Assembly (NCBI RefSeq): GCF_014700075.1
Contig: NZ_JACXBU010000013.1
Coordinates: 33,376-97,375, forward strand
DNA length: 64,000 bases
Source: Pseudomonas sp. JM0905a
GTDB lineage: Bacteria; Pseudomonadota; Gammaproteobacteria; Pseudomonadales; Pseudomonadaceae
Direction: 5' to 3'
The notes beneath the pieces are model-generated. The model was not told the origin of the DNA. It worked only from the letters and a program-made list of their open reading frames with translations, and did not search any database. Below are positions 25,580 to 33,597 of the stretch, in pieces; the stretch's first letter is position 1; each line of letters starts with the position of its first letter. The position numbers were made by a program, and so were the translations under genes.

Positions 25580-26239
25580 ATGTCCCTGCAACTGTTCGCC
25601 CACCCCTTCTCTTCCTACTGCCAGAAGGTGCTGATCGCGCTCTACGAGAACGACATTCCGTTCCGCATGCGCCTGCTTTCCCCGGACGACCCGGCCACCT
25701 TCGAGGAATTCCAGCGACGCTGGCCGATGCAGCGCTTTCCCCTGCTGCTTGACGGCGAGCGGGCGGTAATGGAGTCGAGCGTCATCATCGAGTACTTGCA
25801 GCAGCATCACGCCGGGCCGGTGAAGCTGATTCCCAAAGCCGCGGACGCAGCGCTGGAGGTACGGATGCTCGATCGCTTCTTCGACTGGTACGTGATGACG
25901 CCGATGCAGAAACCGGTGCTGGACAGCCTGCGCCCTGAAGGCCATCGCGACGGGTACGGCGTGGACGAGGCGAAGCGCCAGCAGGAGCGCGGCTACGCCT
26001 GGCTCGACGAAAAGCTCGCGGGCCGCACCTGGGCCGCCGGCGAATCCTTCAGCCTGGCGGACTGCGCGGCGGCGCCGTCGCTGTTCTATGCCGACTGGGT
26101 GCACCCGATCGATGGGGCCTTCGGCAACCTGCGCGCCTATCGGCAACGCCTGCTGGACCGTCCCTCCGTCGCCCGCGCGGTGGACGAAGCGCGCCCCTAC
26201 AGGTCGCTGTTTCCGCTAGGCGCACCGGATCGCGACTGA
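25580..26239 (+). CDS. Glutathione S-transferase family protein
   Basis: Protein of 219 residues with an N-terminal thioredoxin-like domain (MSLQLFAHPFSSYCQKVLIA; SSYCQK is the active-site segment with a Cys as well as Ser) and a helical C-terminal domain (AGESFSLADCAAAPSLFYAD). It conjugates or reduces electrophiles with glutathione; the substrate is unknown. The start at 25580 follows CAGGAG; an open frame reaches back to 25331 without family similarity. Its 3' end overlaps the convergent LysR gene by 43 bp. Confidence 0.88.
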   Translation: MSLQLFAHPFSSYCQKVLIALYENDIPFRMRLLSPDDPATFEEFQRRWPMQRFPLLLDGERAVMESSVIIEYLQQHHAGPVKLIPKAADAALEVRMLDRFFDWYVMTPMQKPVLDSLRPEGHRDGYGVDEAKRQQERGYAWLDEKLAGRTWAAGESFSLADCAAAPSLFYADWVHPIDGAFGNLRAYRQRLLDRPSVARAVDEARPYRSLFPLGAPDRD

Positions 26240-27114
26240 GCCAGCCCTTCCAGGGCTTCCACCACCTTGCGCAACCCCGCACCCATGGGCTTGTCCTGAC
26301 GCAGCACCAGCCCCAGGGTGCGCGACAGATCCGGGGCCAGGGGGCGGACTTCCAGGCCTCGCCGATGGTGCGCCGCCTTGACCGCCATGCTCGGCACGAT
26401 GCTGCAGCCGAGCCCCGCCGCCACCATTTCCTTGATGGCCTCGATGCTGCCCAGCTCCATCACCGCCCGTGGGCGCAGGCCGGCCTGAAGGAACCAGTCG
26501 TCGATCAGCAGGCGTGTACTGCTGCCCGGTTCGAAGAGCACCAGCGGACGTTCCGCAAGATCCCGGGGCGAGATCTGCGCGGGCAACGCCCCGGCCGCCG
26601 AGATGGCGACGAAGTCGTCTCGCAGCAACGGCTGCACATGCAGGCTGCGGCCCGCCGCCGGTAGCGTCACCAGGCCGATATCCAGGCGGTTCTCGATCAC
26701 CGCAGCGACCACGTCGTCGGTATTGCCGGTACTGACGCGGATATCCAGCGCCGGAAAACGTCGGCGCATGTCCTTCAGCAAGGGCGGCAACAAGTGGATG
26801 CAAGCCGTGGCACCCGTGCCGATGGCCACCTGCCCGGCCACGCCCAGGGCATGGCTGGACATGTCCTGCAGCGCCTCTTCCACCAGATCGTCGATGCGCC
26901 GGGCATGCTCCAGCAGCCGCTCACCTGCGGAGGTGGCCTTGAGCCGCTTGCCGACGCGCTCGATCAGGCGCACGTTCAAACGGTGCTCCAGCTGGCGAAT
27001 CTGCAGGCTGACCGCCGGCTGCGTCAGGCCGAGGCGCTCCCCAGCGGCAGAAAAGCTCCCGGCGGTGATGACCTCGATGAAAGTGTGCAATTGGTCCAGG
27101 TTGAGGCGGCGCAT
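26197..27114 (-). CDS. LysR-family transcriptional regulator
   Basis: Regulator of 305 residues starting MRRLNLDQLHTFIEVITAGS. The N-terminal helix-turn-helix is SFSAAGERLGLTQPAVSLQI, followed by a linker helix and a type-2 periplasmic-binding-like effector domain (about residues 90-295). It is divergent from the acetyltransferase-MFS pair with about 100 bp between starts, the classical layout for a LysR regulator and its targets. Its 3' end overlaps the GST gene on the other strand. Confidence 0.92.
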   Translation of the reverse strand: MRRLNLDQLHTFIEVITAGSFSAAGERLGLTQPAVSLQIRQLEHRLNVRLIERVGKRLKATSAGERLLEHARRIDDLVEEALQDMSSHALGVAGQVAIGTGATACIHLLPPLLKDMRRRFPALDIRVSTGNTDDVVAAVIENRLDIGLVTLPAAGRSLHVQPLLRDDFVAISAAGALPAQISPRDLAERPLVLFEPGSSTRLLIDDWFLQAGLRPRAVMELGSIEAIKEMVAAGLGCSIVPSMAVKAAHHRRGLEVRPLAPDLSRTLGLVLRQDKPMGAGLRKVVEALEGLAQSRSGAPSGNSDL

Positions 27115-27211
27115 ATCAAAGTTTCACTTATGCATCGAATAACACTTGAAAGCTTCACTAAGACTACGGCCAGCCCCATCATTTCGCCATCCGTTGCCGA
27201 TGGGCCAAACC

Positions 27212-27742
27212 ATGAATCCGATCCTCCTGCGTGACGCCACCCCCGCCGACCTCCCGGCCATCCAGTCCATCTATGCACCCCACGTGCTCCACGGTTCGGC
27301 CAGCTTCGAGATGGAAGTCCCGGACCTGAACGAGCTGGGCGTGCGATTGGCCAGGGTGCGGGAAGCGCGCCTGCCGTATCTGGTGGCTGAGCTGGATGGC
27401 GAAGTCGTGGGCTACGGCTACGCCGCGCCCTATCGCCCGCGCCCGGCCTACCGCTTCACTGCGGAAGACTCGGTCTATGTGCGCGACGGCCTGGAAGGGC
27501 GCGGTATCGGCCGGCTGCTGCTGGAGCGGCTGATCCAGCGCTGCGAACAGCAGGGTTACCGGCAGATGATCGCCATGGTCGGCGACAGCGGGAACCTGGC
27601 CTCCGTGGGCCTGCACGAACACCTGGGCTTTCGCCGCGTCGGCGTGCTGGAAAACGTCGGTTTCAAACATGGCCGCTGGCTCGATTGCGTGATCCTGCAA
27701 CGGGCTCTGGGCGAAGGCGCCGGCACCCTCCCCGGTCAATGA
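27212..27742 (+). CDS. GNAT acetyltransferase, phosphinothricin/methionine sulfoximine type
   Basis: Acetyl-CoA-dependent N-acetyltransferase of 176 residues. The acetyl-CoA loop is RDGLEGRGIGRLLLERLIQR. The AEDSVYVRDG segment and the end LHEHLGFRRVGVLENVGFKH-GRW are typical of the Pat/Bar/PitA group that acetylates glutamine-synthetase inhibitors such as phosphinothricin and methionine sulfoximine. The start at 27212 (MNPILLRDAT) is preferred; another Met lies four codons upstream (27200). One base separates its stop from the MFS gene, so acetylation and export or uptake of the same compound is likely. Confidence 0.85.
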   Translation: MNPILLRDATPADLPAIQSIYAPHVLHGSASFEMEVPDLNELGVRLARVREARLPYLVAELDGEVVGYGYAAPYRPRPAYRFTAEDSVYVRDGLEGRGIGRLLLERLIQRCEQQGYRQMIAMVGDSGNLASVGLHEHLGFRRVGVLENVGFKHGRWLDCVILQRALGEGAGTLPGQ

Positions 27743-27743
27743 C

Positions 27744-28892
27744 ATGTCATCGCTGGTCCTGCGCTTGGGCCTGGCCCAACTGATCAACTGGGGCGTTTCC
27801 TTCTATCTGCCCGGCGCCTTCGCGTCCGCCACCCTCCGCGATACCCATTGGCCTGCCACCCTGGTCCACGGCGGGCTCTCCATCGCCCTGCTGGTCATGG
27901 CGCTGGTGTCACCCCTGAGCGGGCGTTGGATCGACCGCTTCGGCGGGCGCCGGGTGATGTGCGCCGGCAGCCTGCTGAACGCAGCCGGTTGCCTGTTGCT
28001 CGGTACCAGCACCACACCGGTTCATTACCTCACCGCCTGGCTGGTGCTCGGTGTGGGCATGCGCCTGTCGCTCTACGACGCCGCCTTCGCCACCCTGGCC
28101 GCGATCCTCGGGCAGGACGCGCGCCGGGCGATGGTGCAGATCACCCTGTTCGGCGGGCTGGCCACCAGTCTGTTCTGGCCCCTGGGAGGCTGGCTGGCCG
28201 ATAGCTTCGGCTGGCGCACGGGCCTTGCCTGCTTCGCCACTTTCGCCATGCTCGGCTGGACCTTGCTGCTGGGACTGCCGCAAATGGCCCGAGTGAGCCC
28301 GGCGGGAACGACTCGGAGCGTTGCCATCGACCTGCCTCGCCGCCCGGCGCGGCTCTATGGGCTGGCCATGGCGCTGATCGCCTTTCTCGCGTCGGGCCTG
28401 TCCGCACACCTGACCGGGCTGCTGGCCGGCCACGGCTTGCCCATCACCCTCGCCGCGCTCTGGGGGATCGGCCAGGTGGCTGCGCGATTGGTGGAAAGTC
28501 TGCAGACGAGGCCCATTCCGGCGCTGCGTCTCAACCTCTGGGTGGGCGTCGCCCTGCCGGCCTGTTTCACCCTGGGCCTGGCGGGGCTCGGTTCGGCGCC
28601 ACTGGCTGGGCTCTTCGTACTGGCCTATGGCGCCCTCAACGGCCTGGCGACCCTGCTCCGCGCCAGCCTGCCACTGGAGCTGTTCGCCAACGACGCCTAT
28701 GCCAGTGCCCTGGGACGCCTGCTCGCACCAGCCTTCGTCCTCGCCGCCGTGGCGCCCTGGGCGTATGCGCTGCTGCGCACCTGGGCCGGCGACCTCGCCA
28801 TGCTCTGGCTTTCCCTGGCCATTGCCCTGGGCGTCATGCTGACGGCGCTCGCGCTATATCGAGTACCGGGAGTCGAACTCGCCGAGAAGTGA
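27744..28892 (+). CDS. MFS transporter
   Basis: Major facilitator of 382 residues with about 12 membrane helices. The loop after TM2 has the family motif SGRWIDRFGGRRVM, and TM4-5 carry RLSLYDAAFATLAA. It immediately follows the acetyltransferase gene and is probably controlled by the divergent LysR regulator. The substrate is unknown; an efflux partner for the acetylated product or for the toxic amino acid is a reasonable inference. Confidence 0.88.
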   Translation: MSSLVLRLGLAQLINWGVSFYLPGAFASATLRDTHWPATLVHGGLSIALLVMALVSPLSGRWIDRFGGRRVMCAGSLLNAAGCLLLGTSTTPVHYLTAWLVLGVGMRLSLYDAAFATLAAILGQDARRAMVQITLFGGLATSLFWPLGGWLADSFGWRTGLACFATFAMLGWTLLLGLPQMARVSPAGTTRSVAIDLPRRPARLYGLAMALIAFLASGLSAHLTGLLAGHGLPITLAALWGIGQVAARLVESLQTRPIPALRLNLWVGVALPACFTLGLAGLGSAPLAGLFVLAYGALNGLATLLRASLPLELFANDAYASALGRLLAPAFVLAAVAPWAYALLRTWAGDLAMLWLSLAIALGVMLTALALYRVPGVELAEK

Positions 28893-29009
28893 ACCGCCAT
28901 GAATCGCCGCGTCAGTGGGAAGGACTGTTCCGCCATCGGAGCCTTTCGCCAAGTGGCCGCTGACAGGTAAGGTGGCCCATCCGCTCCTCGATCTGAACAG
29001 GATGTCCCC

Positions 29010-29714
29010 ATGAATGATCTGTCGGCTTTCACCATTACCCGCAAATGGCCAGCGACCCAACCGGATCGCCTGCAGCTCTATTCCCTGCCGACGCCCAACG
29101 GCGTCAAGGTCTCGATCATGCTGGAAGAGACCGGCCTGCCCTACGAACCGCACCTGGTCAGCTTCGAGCGCAACGACCAGATGTCGCCGGAGTTCCTCTC
29201 CCTCAACCCGAACAACAAGATTCCGGCGATCATCGACCCCAACGGGCCGGATGGCCGCCCGCTGCCGCTGTTCGAGTCCGGCGCCATCCTCATCTACCTG
29301 GCTGACAAGACCGGCCAGTTGATCCCGCAGGACGCCGCCGGCCGCTATGAATGCATCCAGTGGCTGATGTTCCAGATGGGCGGCATCGGCCCGATGTTCG
29401 GCCAGCTCGGCTTCTTCAACAAATTCGCCGGCAAGGACTACGAGGACAAGCGCCCCCGCGACCGCTACGTGCAGGAATCCGCGCGCCTTCTGGCGGTGCT
29501 CGACCAGCGCCTGGAAGGCCGCAGCTGGATCATGGGCGAGCAGTACAGCATCGCCGACATCGCCATCTTCCCCTGGGTGCGCAACCTGATCGGCTTCTAC
29601 GAAGCGGGCGAGCTCGTGCAGTTCGAGCGTTTTACCAATGTGCAGCGCGTGCTGGACGCCTTCCTGTCGCGCCCGGCAGTGATACGCGGCCTGGGGATTC
29701 CGAAGCGGGATTGA
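29010..29714 (+). CDS. Glutathione S-transferase, YfcG/YghU-like disulfide-bond oxidoreductase
   Basis: Protein of 234 residues. The thioredoxin-like domain has the Nu-class marker LPTPNGVKVSIMLEETGLPY with Thr-Pro-Asn in place of the usual Tyr/Ser/Cys, followed by LNPNNKIPAIID and LFESGAILIYLADK. The helical domain includes EQYSIADIAIFPWVRNLIGF. Members such as YfcG and YghU reduce disulfides using two bound glutathiones. It is monocistronic, 117 bp after the MFS gene and followed by a REP repeat. Confidence 0.88.
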   Translation: MNDLSAFTITRKWPATQPDRLQLYSLPTPNGVKVSIMLEETGLPYEPHLVSFERNDQMSPEFLSLNPNNKIPAIIDPNGPDGRPLPLFESGAILIYLADKTGQLIPQDAAGRYECIQWLMFQMGGIGPMFGQLGFFNKFAGKDYEDKRPRDRYVQESARLLAVLDQRLEGRSWIMGEQYSIADIAIFPWVRNLIGFYEAGELVQFERFTNVQRVLDAFLSRPAVIRGLGIPKRD

Positions 29715-29742
29715 GCTGCACAAGCACTGGCAATCGGGTTTT

Positions 29743-29840
29743 CCTGTGGGGGCGAAATCATTCGCCAAGCAGTCCGAGGACTGCCCGTCGATCTTGCAGG
29801 GGCTGCTGTGCAGCCCTTAGCGATTGAAATCGCTCCCACA
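29743..29840. repeat. REP/BIME palindromic repeat
   Basis: GTGGGGGCGAAATCATTCGCC and, inverted, GCGATTGAAATCGCTCCCAC enclose about 60 bp with an inner hairpin. It lies between convergent genes, where such repeats usually sit. Confidence 0.85.
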
Positions 29841-29850
29841 AAAGCGGCAC

Positions 29851-30453
29851 TCAGTCCAAGTACGCTCCATTACTCGCCCCCCGCAAGTCCTTCGTCACCC
29901 TGGACTGCATCTCGTAGGCCGGTTCCTCCACCGCGTCGGCGTCCTCGGTATAGCGCCTGGCGAACTCCTCCACACCCCATTCCCGGTACTGCTGCACGTG
30001 CTTGAGCTCGTGAGCCCAGAGCGCCACGTCGTGCAACGCGCCTTCCTCGTTACGGAAGAGAATGATGTCCACCAGGGTGACGGCCTTGGTATCCGGGTCA
30101 TTAAGCATGGCGCCGGCGGCACCCAACTCGCTGCGATCCCCTATGCGATAGCGCACCGCATCCAGCACGGCGGCGTCGTAGTAGCGCGTCAGTTGCCGAC
30201 GGATGTCGGGTGGTATCGGCTGTACGCCCGCCGCTACGGCATCGGCGCGGGCCTGCACCAACCAATGCTGCATGGCCCCGGCGGCCACGCGGGTCACTTC
30301 ATCCGGCAATGGGCCCAGCACTTCACGGGTGTCCGGCAGGCAGATACAGGCGGTCACGCAGACCTCGTACTGACCGGGCGGGCACGCCTGTGCCACAGCC
30401 CCCAGGCAGCAGGTTCCCAACGCCACCATCACCCTCGAAGCCCATCCGGCCAT
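29851..30453 (-). CDS. Secreted DUF4157-like protein
   Basis: Protein of 200 residues with a signal peptide (RVMVALGTCCLGAVAQA) followed by a Cys-rich start of the mature chain (CPPGQYEVCVTACICLPD). The C-terminal half carries WAHELKHVQQYREWGVEEFA and then YTEDADAVEEPAYEMQ, the HExxH-like helix and trailing acidic residues of DUF4157 proteins. That fold is thought to derive from zinc metallopeptidases; whether HELKH still binds zinc here is unknown. It is monocistronic. Confidence 0.75.
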   Translation of the reverse strand: MAGWASRVMVALGTCCLGAVAQACPPGQYEVCVTACICLPDTREVLGPLPDEVTRVAAGAMQHWLVQARADAVAAGVQPIPPDIRRQLTRYYDAAVLDAVRYRIGDRSELGAAGAMLNDPDTKAVTLVDIILFRNEEGALHDVALWAHELKHVQQYREWGVEEFARRYTEDADAVEEPAYEMQSRVTKDLRGASNGAYLD

Positions 30454-30597
30454 TCGACCCTCCCCTGCAGGCTCGTCCCTGCAATGAATCAGACCTCGCG
30501 CCAGGACCGATGTCGTCAGCCACCCGGCGGACGGCCCCGTTTCAGGCGACCCGGCGCTCTGCTAACGTGATGCAGGCTCACTCGCGGAAGGGAATTC

Positions 30598-32025
30598 ATG
30601 CTCGCATTCATTCAGCACCACCCCCTGGTGTTCGGCGTCGTCCTGATCCTGCTCGACCTCACGGTCTGGCGCGTCATTCCGGCCGAGCAGCGGACCTTGA
30701 GGGTGCTCTGCCGCCTGGCACTGTTCCTTCTCTTCAGTACCGTGATCATCGAGGCGGGCATGAGCCCCCTGCAGCCGCCACCCTGGCCGGAACCCACCCT
30801 AAACCTGGTGGCCACCGCGATGGAAATCGGTTGGTGGCTGTACGGCGCCCGCACCGCCACCGTGGTGCTGGGCCTGCTGATGCCGCGTATCGGCCATGCG
30901 GGCCGGCTGCTTCAGGACGTGATGGGTGCGGTGATCTTCCTGGTGGCGATAGTGGCTGCGGCGGCCTATGTAATGCAGCTGCCGGTGAAGGGCCTGCTGG
31001 CCACCTCCGGGGTCATGGCCATCGTCATCGGCCTCGCCTTGCAGAGCACCCTGAGCGATGTGTTCTCCGGCATCGTCCTCAACACCACCAAGCCCTACCA
31101 GCTGGATGACTGGATCTCCATCGACGGCACCGAAGGCAAGGTGGTGGAAATCGACTGGCGCGCCACTCACCTGCTCACCAACAAAGGCAGCACCGTAGTG
31201 ATCCCCAACTCGGTGGCGGCCAAGACCAAGGTGCACAACTTCAGCCGCCCCTACGAGCTGACCAACGTCGCCATCAGCCTGCGGGTATCCACCCAGGTAC
31301 GCCCGCGCCGGGTGCTGGATGCGCTGGAGAAGACAGTGCAGGGCATCAGCGCCCTGCTGGCCGACCCCAAGCCCAAGGTCGCGATCAAGGAGTCGGACCT
31401 GGAATCCATGGAGTACGAAGCCAGTGGCTTCATCCGCACCGGCCAGAACAAGACCGAAGTGCGCAACCTGATGTTCGACCTGGCGCACCGGCACCTGGAA
31501 GCCGCCGGCATCGCCTTCAGCGGCGAGGCCGCTCCGCAGCCCTGGTCACGACCGCGTCTGCTATTGGAAGACGTGAAGATCTTCCGCGCCCTGAGCAGCG
31601 AAGAGAAAGACACACTCAGCCAGGTCATGGCGCCCCTGGCGTTCTCCGCCGGCCAGGTGGTACTGGAACTGGGCGAGGTCGCCGATGGCCTGCTGGTGAT
31701 AGGCACCGGCGTCGTCTCGGCGTCGATACCCGACGGCGCCGGCATGCTCGAAGCCGGACGCATGGGGCCGGGAGAAATCCTCGGCGAGGAAGGCATCGCC
31801 AACGATACGCCTTCCCAGGCACGGTTCACCGCCCTTTCCTCTTGCGTGCTCTACCGCATTGAAAGAGACGCCATCCGCAACTGCCTGGATGCGCGCGTCG
31901 AAGTCCGCGCCGCCATCACCCGACTGCGCACCTTCCGCGAACAGGCCAGCCGCAATCTGCTCCTGCAGAAGCCTCAGGCAATCAAGAAAGGCGGCTTCCT
32001 CAGCTGGCTGCAGAAAAGACAATAG
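30598..32025 (+). CDS. MscS-family mechanosensitive channel with C-terminal cyclic-nucleotide-binding-type domain
   Basis: Protein of 475 residues. About four membrane helices lead to the MscS pore helix and beta domain (VMAIVIGLALQSTLSDVFSG, then STVVIPNSVAAKTKVHNFSR). Residues about 325-450 form a Crp-type beta barrel (FRALSSEEKDTLSQVMAPLA, GEILGEEGIANDTPSQARFT). Such fusions, known from the MscCG/bCNG branch, gate ion flow by ligand rather than tension alone. A basic helix ends the protein. It is monocistronic, with AAGGGAA before the ATG. Confidence 0.9.
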   Translation: MLAFIQHHPLVFGVVLILLDLTVWRVIPAEQRTLRVLCRLALFLLFSTVIIEAGMSPLQPPPWPEPTLNLVATAMEIGWWLYGARTATVVLGLLMPRIGHAGRLLQDVMGAVIFLVAIVAAAAYVMQLPVKGLLATSGVMAIVIGLALQSTLSDVFSGIVLNTTKPYQLDDWISIDGTEGKVVEIDWRATHLLTNKGSTVVIPNSVAAKTKVHNFSRPYELTNVAISLRVSTQVRPRRVLDALEKTVQGISALLADPKPKVAIKESDLESMEYEASGFIRTGQNKTEVRNLMFDLAHRHLEAAGIAFSGEAAPQPWSRPRLLLEDVKIFRALSSEEKDTLSQVMAPLAFSAGQVVLELGEVADGLLVIGTGVVSASIPDGAGMLEAGRMGPGEILGEEGIANDTPSQARFTALSSCVLYRIERDAIRNCLDARVEVRAAITRLRTFREQASRNLLLQKPQAIKKGGFLSWLQKRQ

Positions 32026-32123
32026 CCCGCACCGTTCGGCGGATTTCCTGGCAAAACCAATAATGGCATTTTTTTATGCTTTAATTGTTTTTGTAGGACA
32101 ATCCGCAATCCGAGGAGCCCGTC

Positions 32124-32756
32124 ATGAAATTCAGGACACTGGCCTTACTGTTACTTGTCACGCTTGTCCAACCCCTCTGGACCCAAGCCGCCCAGGAGCC
32201 GGCCAAGGTCACCGGCGACAGCGCCTCTCTGACCACCCGCCTGGCCCTGCGCGACCTCTGGGTGGAACACATCTTCTGGACCAGGAACTACGCCTTCGCC
32301 AACCAGCAGCACCAGAAGAAAGAGGCTGCTGCGGCCGCCACCGAAGTGGTCGCCAACGCCAAGTCCATTGCCAACAGCATCGCCCCGCTCTACGGCCAGC
32401 CGGCGGCTGACCAGTTGCTGGAACTGCTGGCCGGCCACTGGAGCGCCGTGAAGCATTACAGCGATGCCAGCGTGGCCAAGGATGCCGACGGCAAGAAGGC
32501 CGCCGTCAACGACATGACCCGCAATGCCCAGGGCATCGCCAAATTCCTCTCCAGCGCCAACCCCAACCTGCCGGAAGATGCGCTTGTGAGCATGCTGGGC
32601 GCCCACGGCGGGCACCACGTGGCCCAGATGGATGCCCTGGCCAAAGGTGACTTCGCCGGCGAAGCCAAGAACTGGGCGGCGATGCGCCAACACATGCAGG
32701 TTCTGGCCGACACGCTGACCGCAGCGCTGGTCAAGCAGTTCCCGGACAAGTTCTGA
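32124..32756 (+). CDS. Periplasmic helical protein with His-rich motifs
   Basis: Protein of 210 residues with a signal peptide (MKFRTLALLLLVTLVQPLWT, cleaved near AAQ). The mature part is all helix and has several histidines at similar helix positions: RDLWVEHIFWTRNYAF, LAGHWSAVKHYSD, LGAHGGHHVAQMDALA, and MRQHMQVLAD. This pattern resembles a four-helix bundle that might bind haem or metal, but no named family is recognised. An AT-rich promoter region precedes it (32060-32110), with GAGGAG before the ATG. The SufR-like regulator follows after 22 bp, probably in one operon. Confidence 0.7.
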   Translation: MKFRTLALLLLVTLVQPLWTQAAQEPAKVTGDSASLTTRLALRDLWVEHIFWTRNYAFANQQHQKKEAAAAATEVVANAKSIANSIAPLYGQPAADQLLELLAGHWSAVKHYSDASVAKDADGKKAAVNDMTRNAQGIAKFLSSANPNLPEDALVSMLGAHGGHHVAQMDALAKGDFAGEAKNWAAMRQHMQVLADTLTAALVKQFPDKF

Positions 32757-32778
32757 GATAGGCCAAGGGGGGAGTCGA

Positions 32779-33390
32779 ATGCTGCAAGGAATGGGACGCA
32801 CACAACAGGACCTGCTCGGTGCCCTGCTCTACCAGCCGGGCGGCATGAGCATCGACGAACTCGCCAACCATCTGGCGGTGACCCGCACGGCGATCCGCCA
32901 GCACCTGGCCGCGCTGGAGCGCGACGGGCTGATACTGCGGGGTGAAACGCGGCCCACCGGCCGCCGCCCCGAGCAGCTCTACCTGCTCAGCCCGCACGGC
33001 CGGGAGCTCTTTCCCCGCCAGTACCATCTGCTGGCCGACTTGCTGATCAGCGAAGTGGCCGGGCTCATCGGGCACGAAGCCCTCACGAACCTCATGCGCG
33101 GGCTGGGCCGCAAGCTGGCGGCCGAAGTGGAACAGCAGGTCGTGGACGAAGCCCACATCGCCCAGCACATGAAACAGGCCGGCTACGAAGCCGAGATCAT
33201 CCTGCGCAGCTCCGGCGAGCCGGAAATCGTCGCCCACAACTGCGTCTTCCACCACCTGGCGGCCGCCCACCCGGAAGTTTGCGAACTGGATCTGGCCCTC
33301 ATCGGCACCCTGGGTGGCGGCGAGGTGGATCACACCGAATGCATGGTCCGCCAAGGCCATGTCTGCCGTTTCCGCATCCGGCGCAAGTGA
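32779..33390 (+). CDS. SufR/ArsR-like regulator with C-terminal Fe-S-type cysteines
   Basis: Protein of 203 residues. The N-terminal winged helix contains SIDELANHLAVTRTAIRQHL followed by the wing. The C-terminal part has four Cys spaced C-x12-C-x19-C-x7-C (NCVFHH ... EVCELD ... TECMVRQGHVCRF), similar to the cysteine set that holds a [4Fe-4S] cluster in SufR. Iron-sulfur, redox or nitric-oxide sensing is therefore likely, inferred from spacing alone. A probable target is the upstream periplasmic protein gene. A second Met (MGRTQQD) is four codons in. Confidence 0.78.
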   Translation: MLQGMGRTQQDLLGALLYQPGGMSIDELANHLAVTRTAIRQHLAALERDGLILRGETRPTGRRPEQLYLLSPHGRELFPRQYHLLADLLISEVAGLIGHEALTNLMRGLGRKLAAEVEQQVVDEAHIAQHMKQAGYEAEIILRSSGEPEIVAHNCVFHHLAAAHPEVCELDLALIGTLGGGEVDHTECMVRQGHVCRFRIRRK

Positions 33391-33597
33391 CCGTCTAGCC
33401 CGCCTGACCAGCCAATGGCGGGTTTCCGCCCCATCCACAGCCAAAAGCCGGCCGATCCGGGCGGATTCTCGCCGCCTCCCACCCGCTCGAAGCCCTTGAA
33501 AGCCGCGCGGTGAATCGTTTCACGGCGTTTTCCCGTTTCCGGCACGCCCTTTGCCTACGCACCGCCCTTTTCGAGAAAAGCAAAGGGAACCTCCCCC

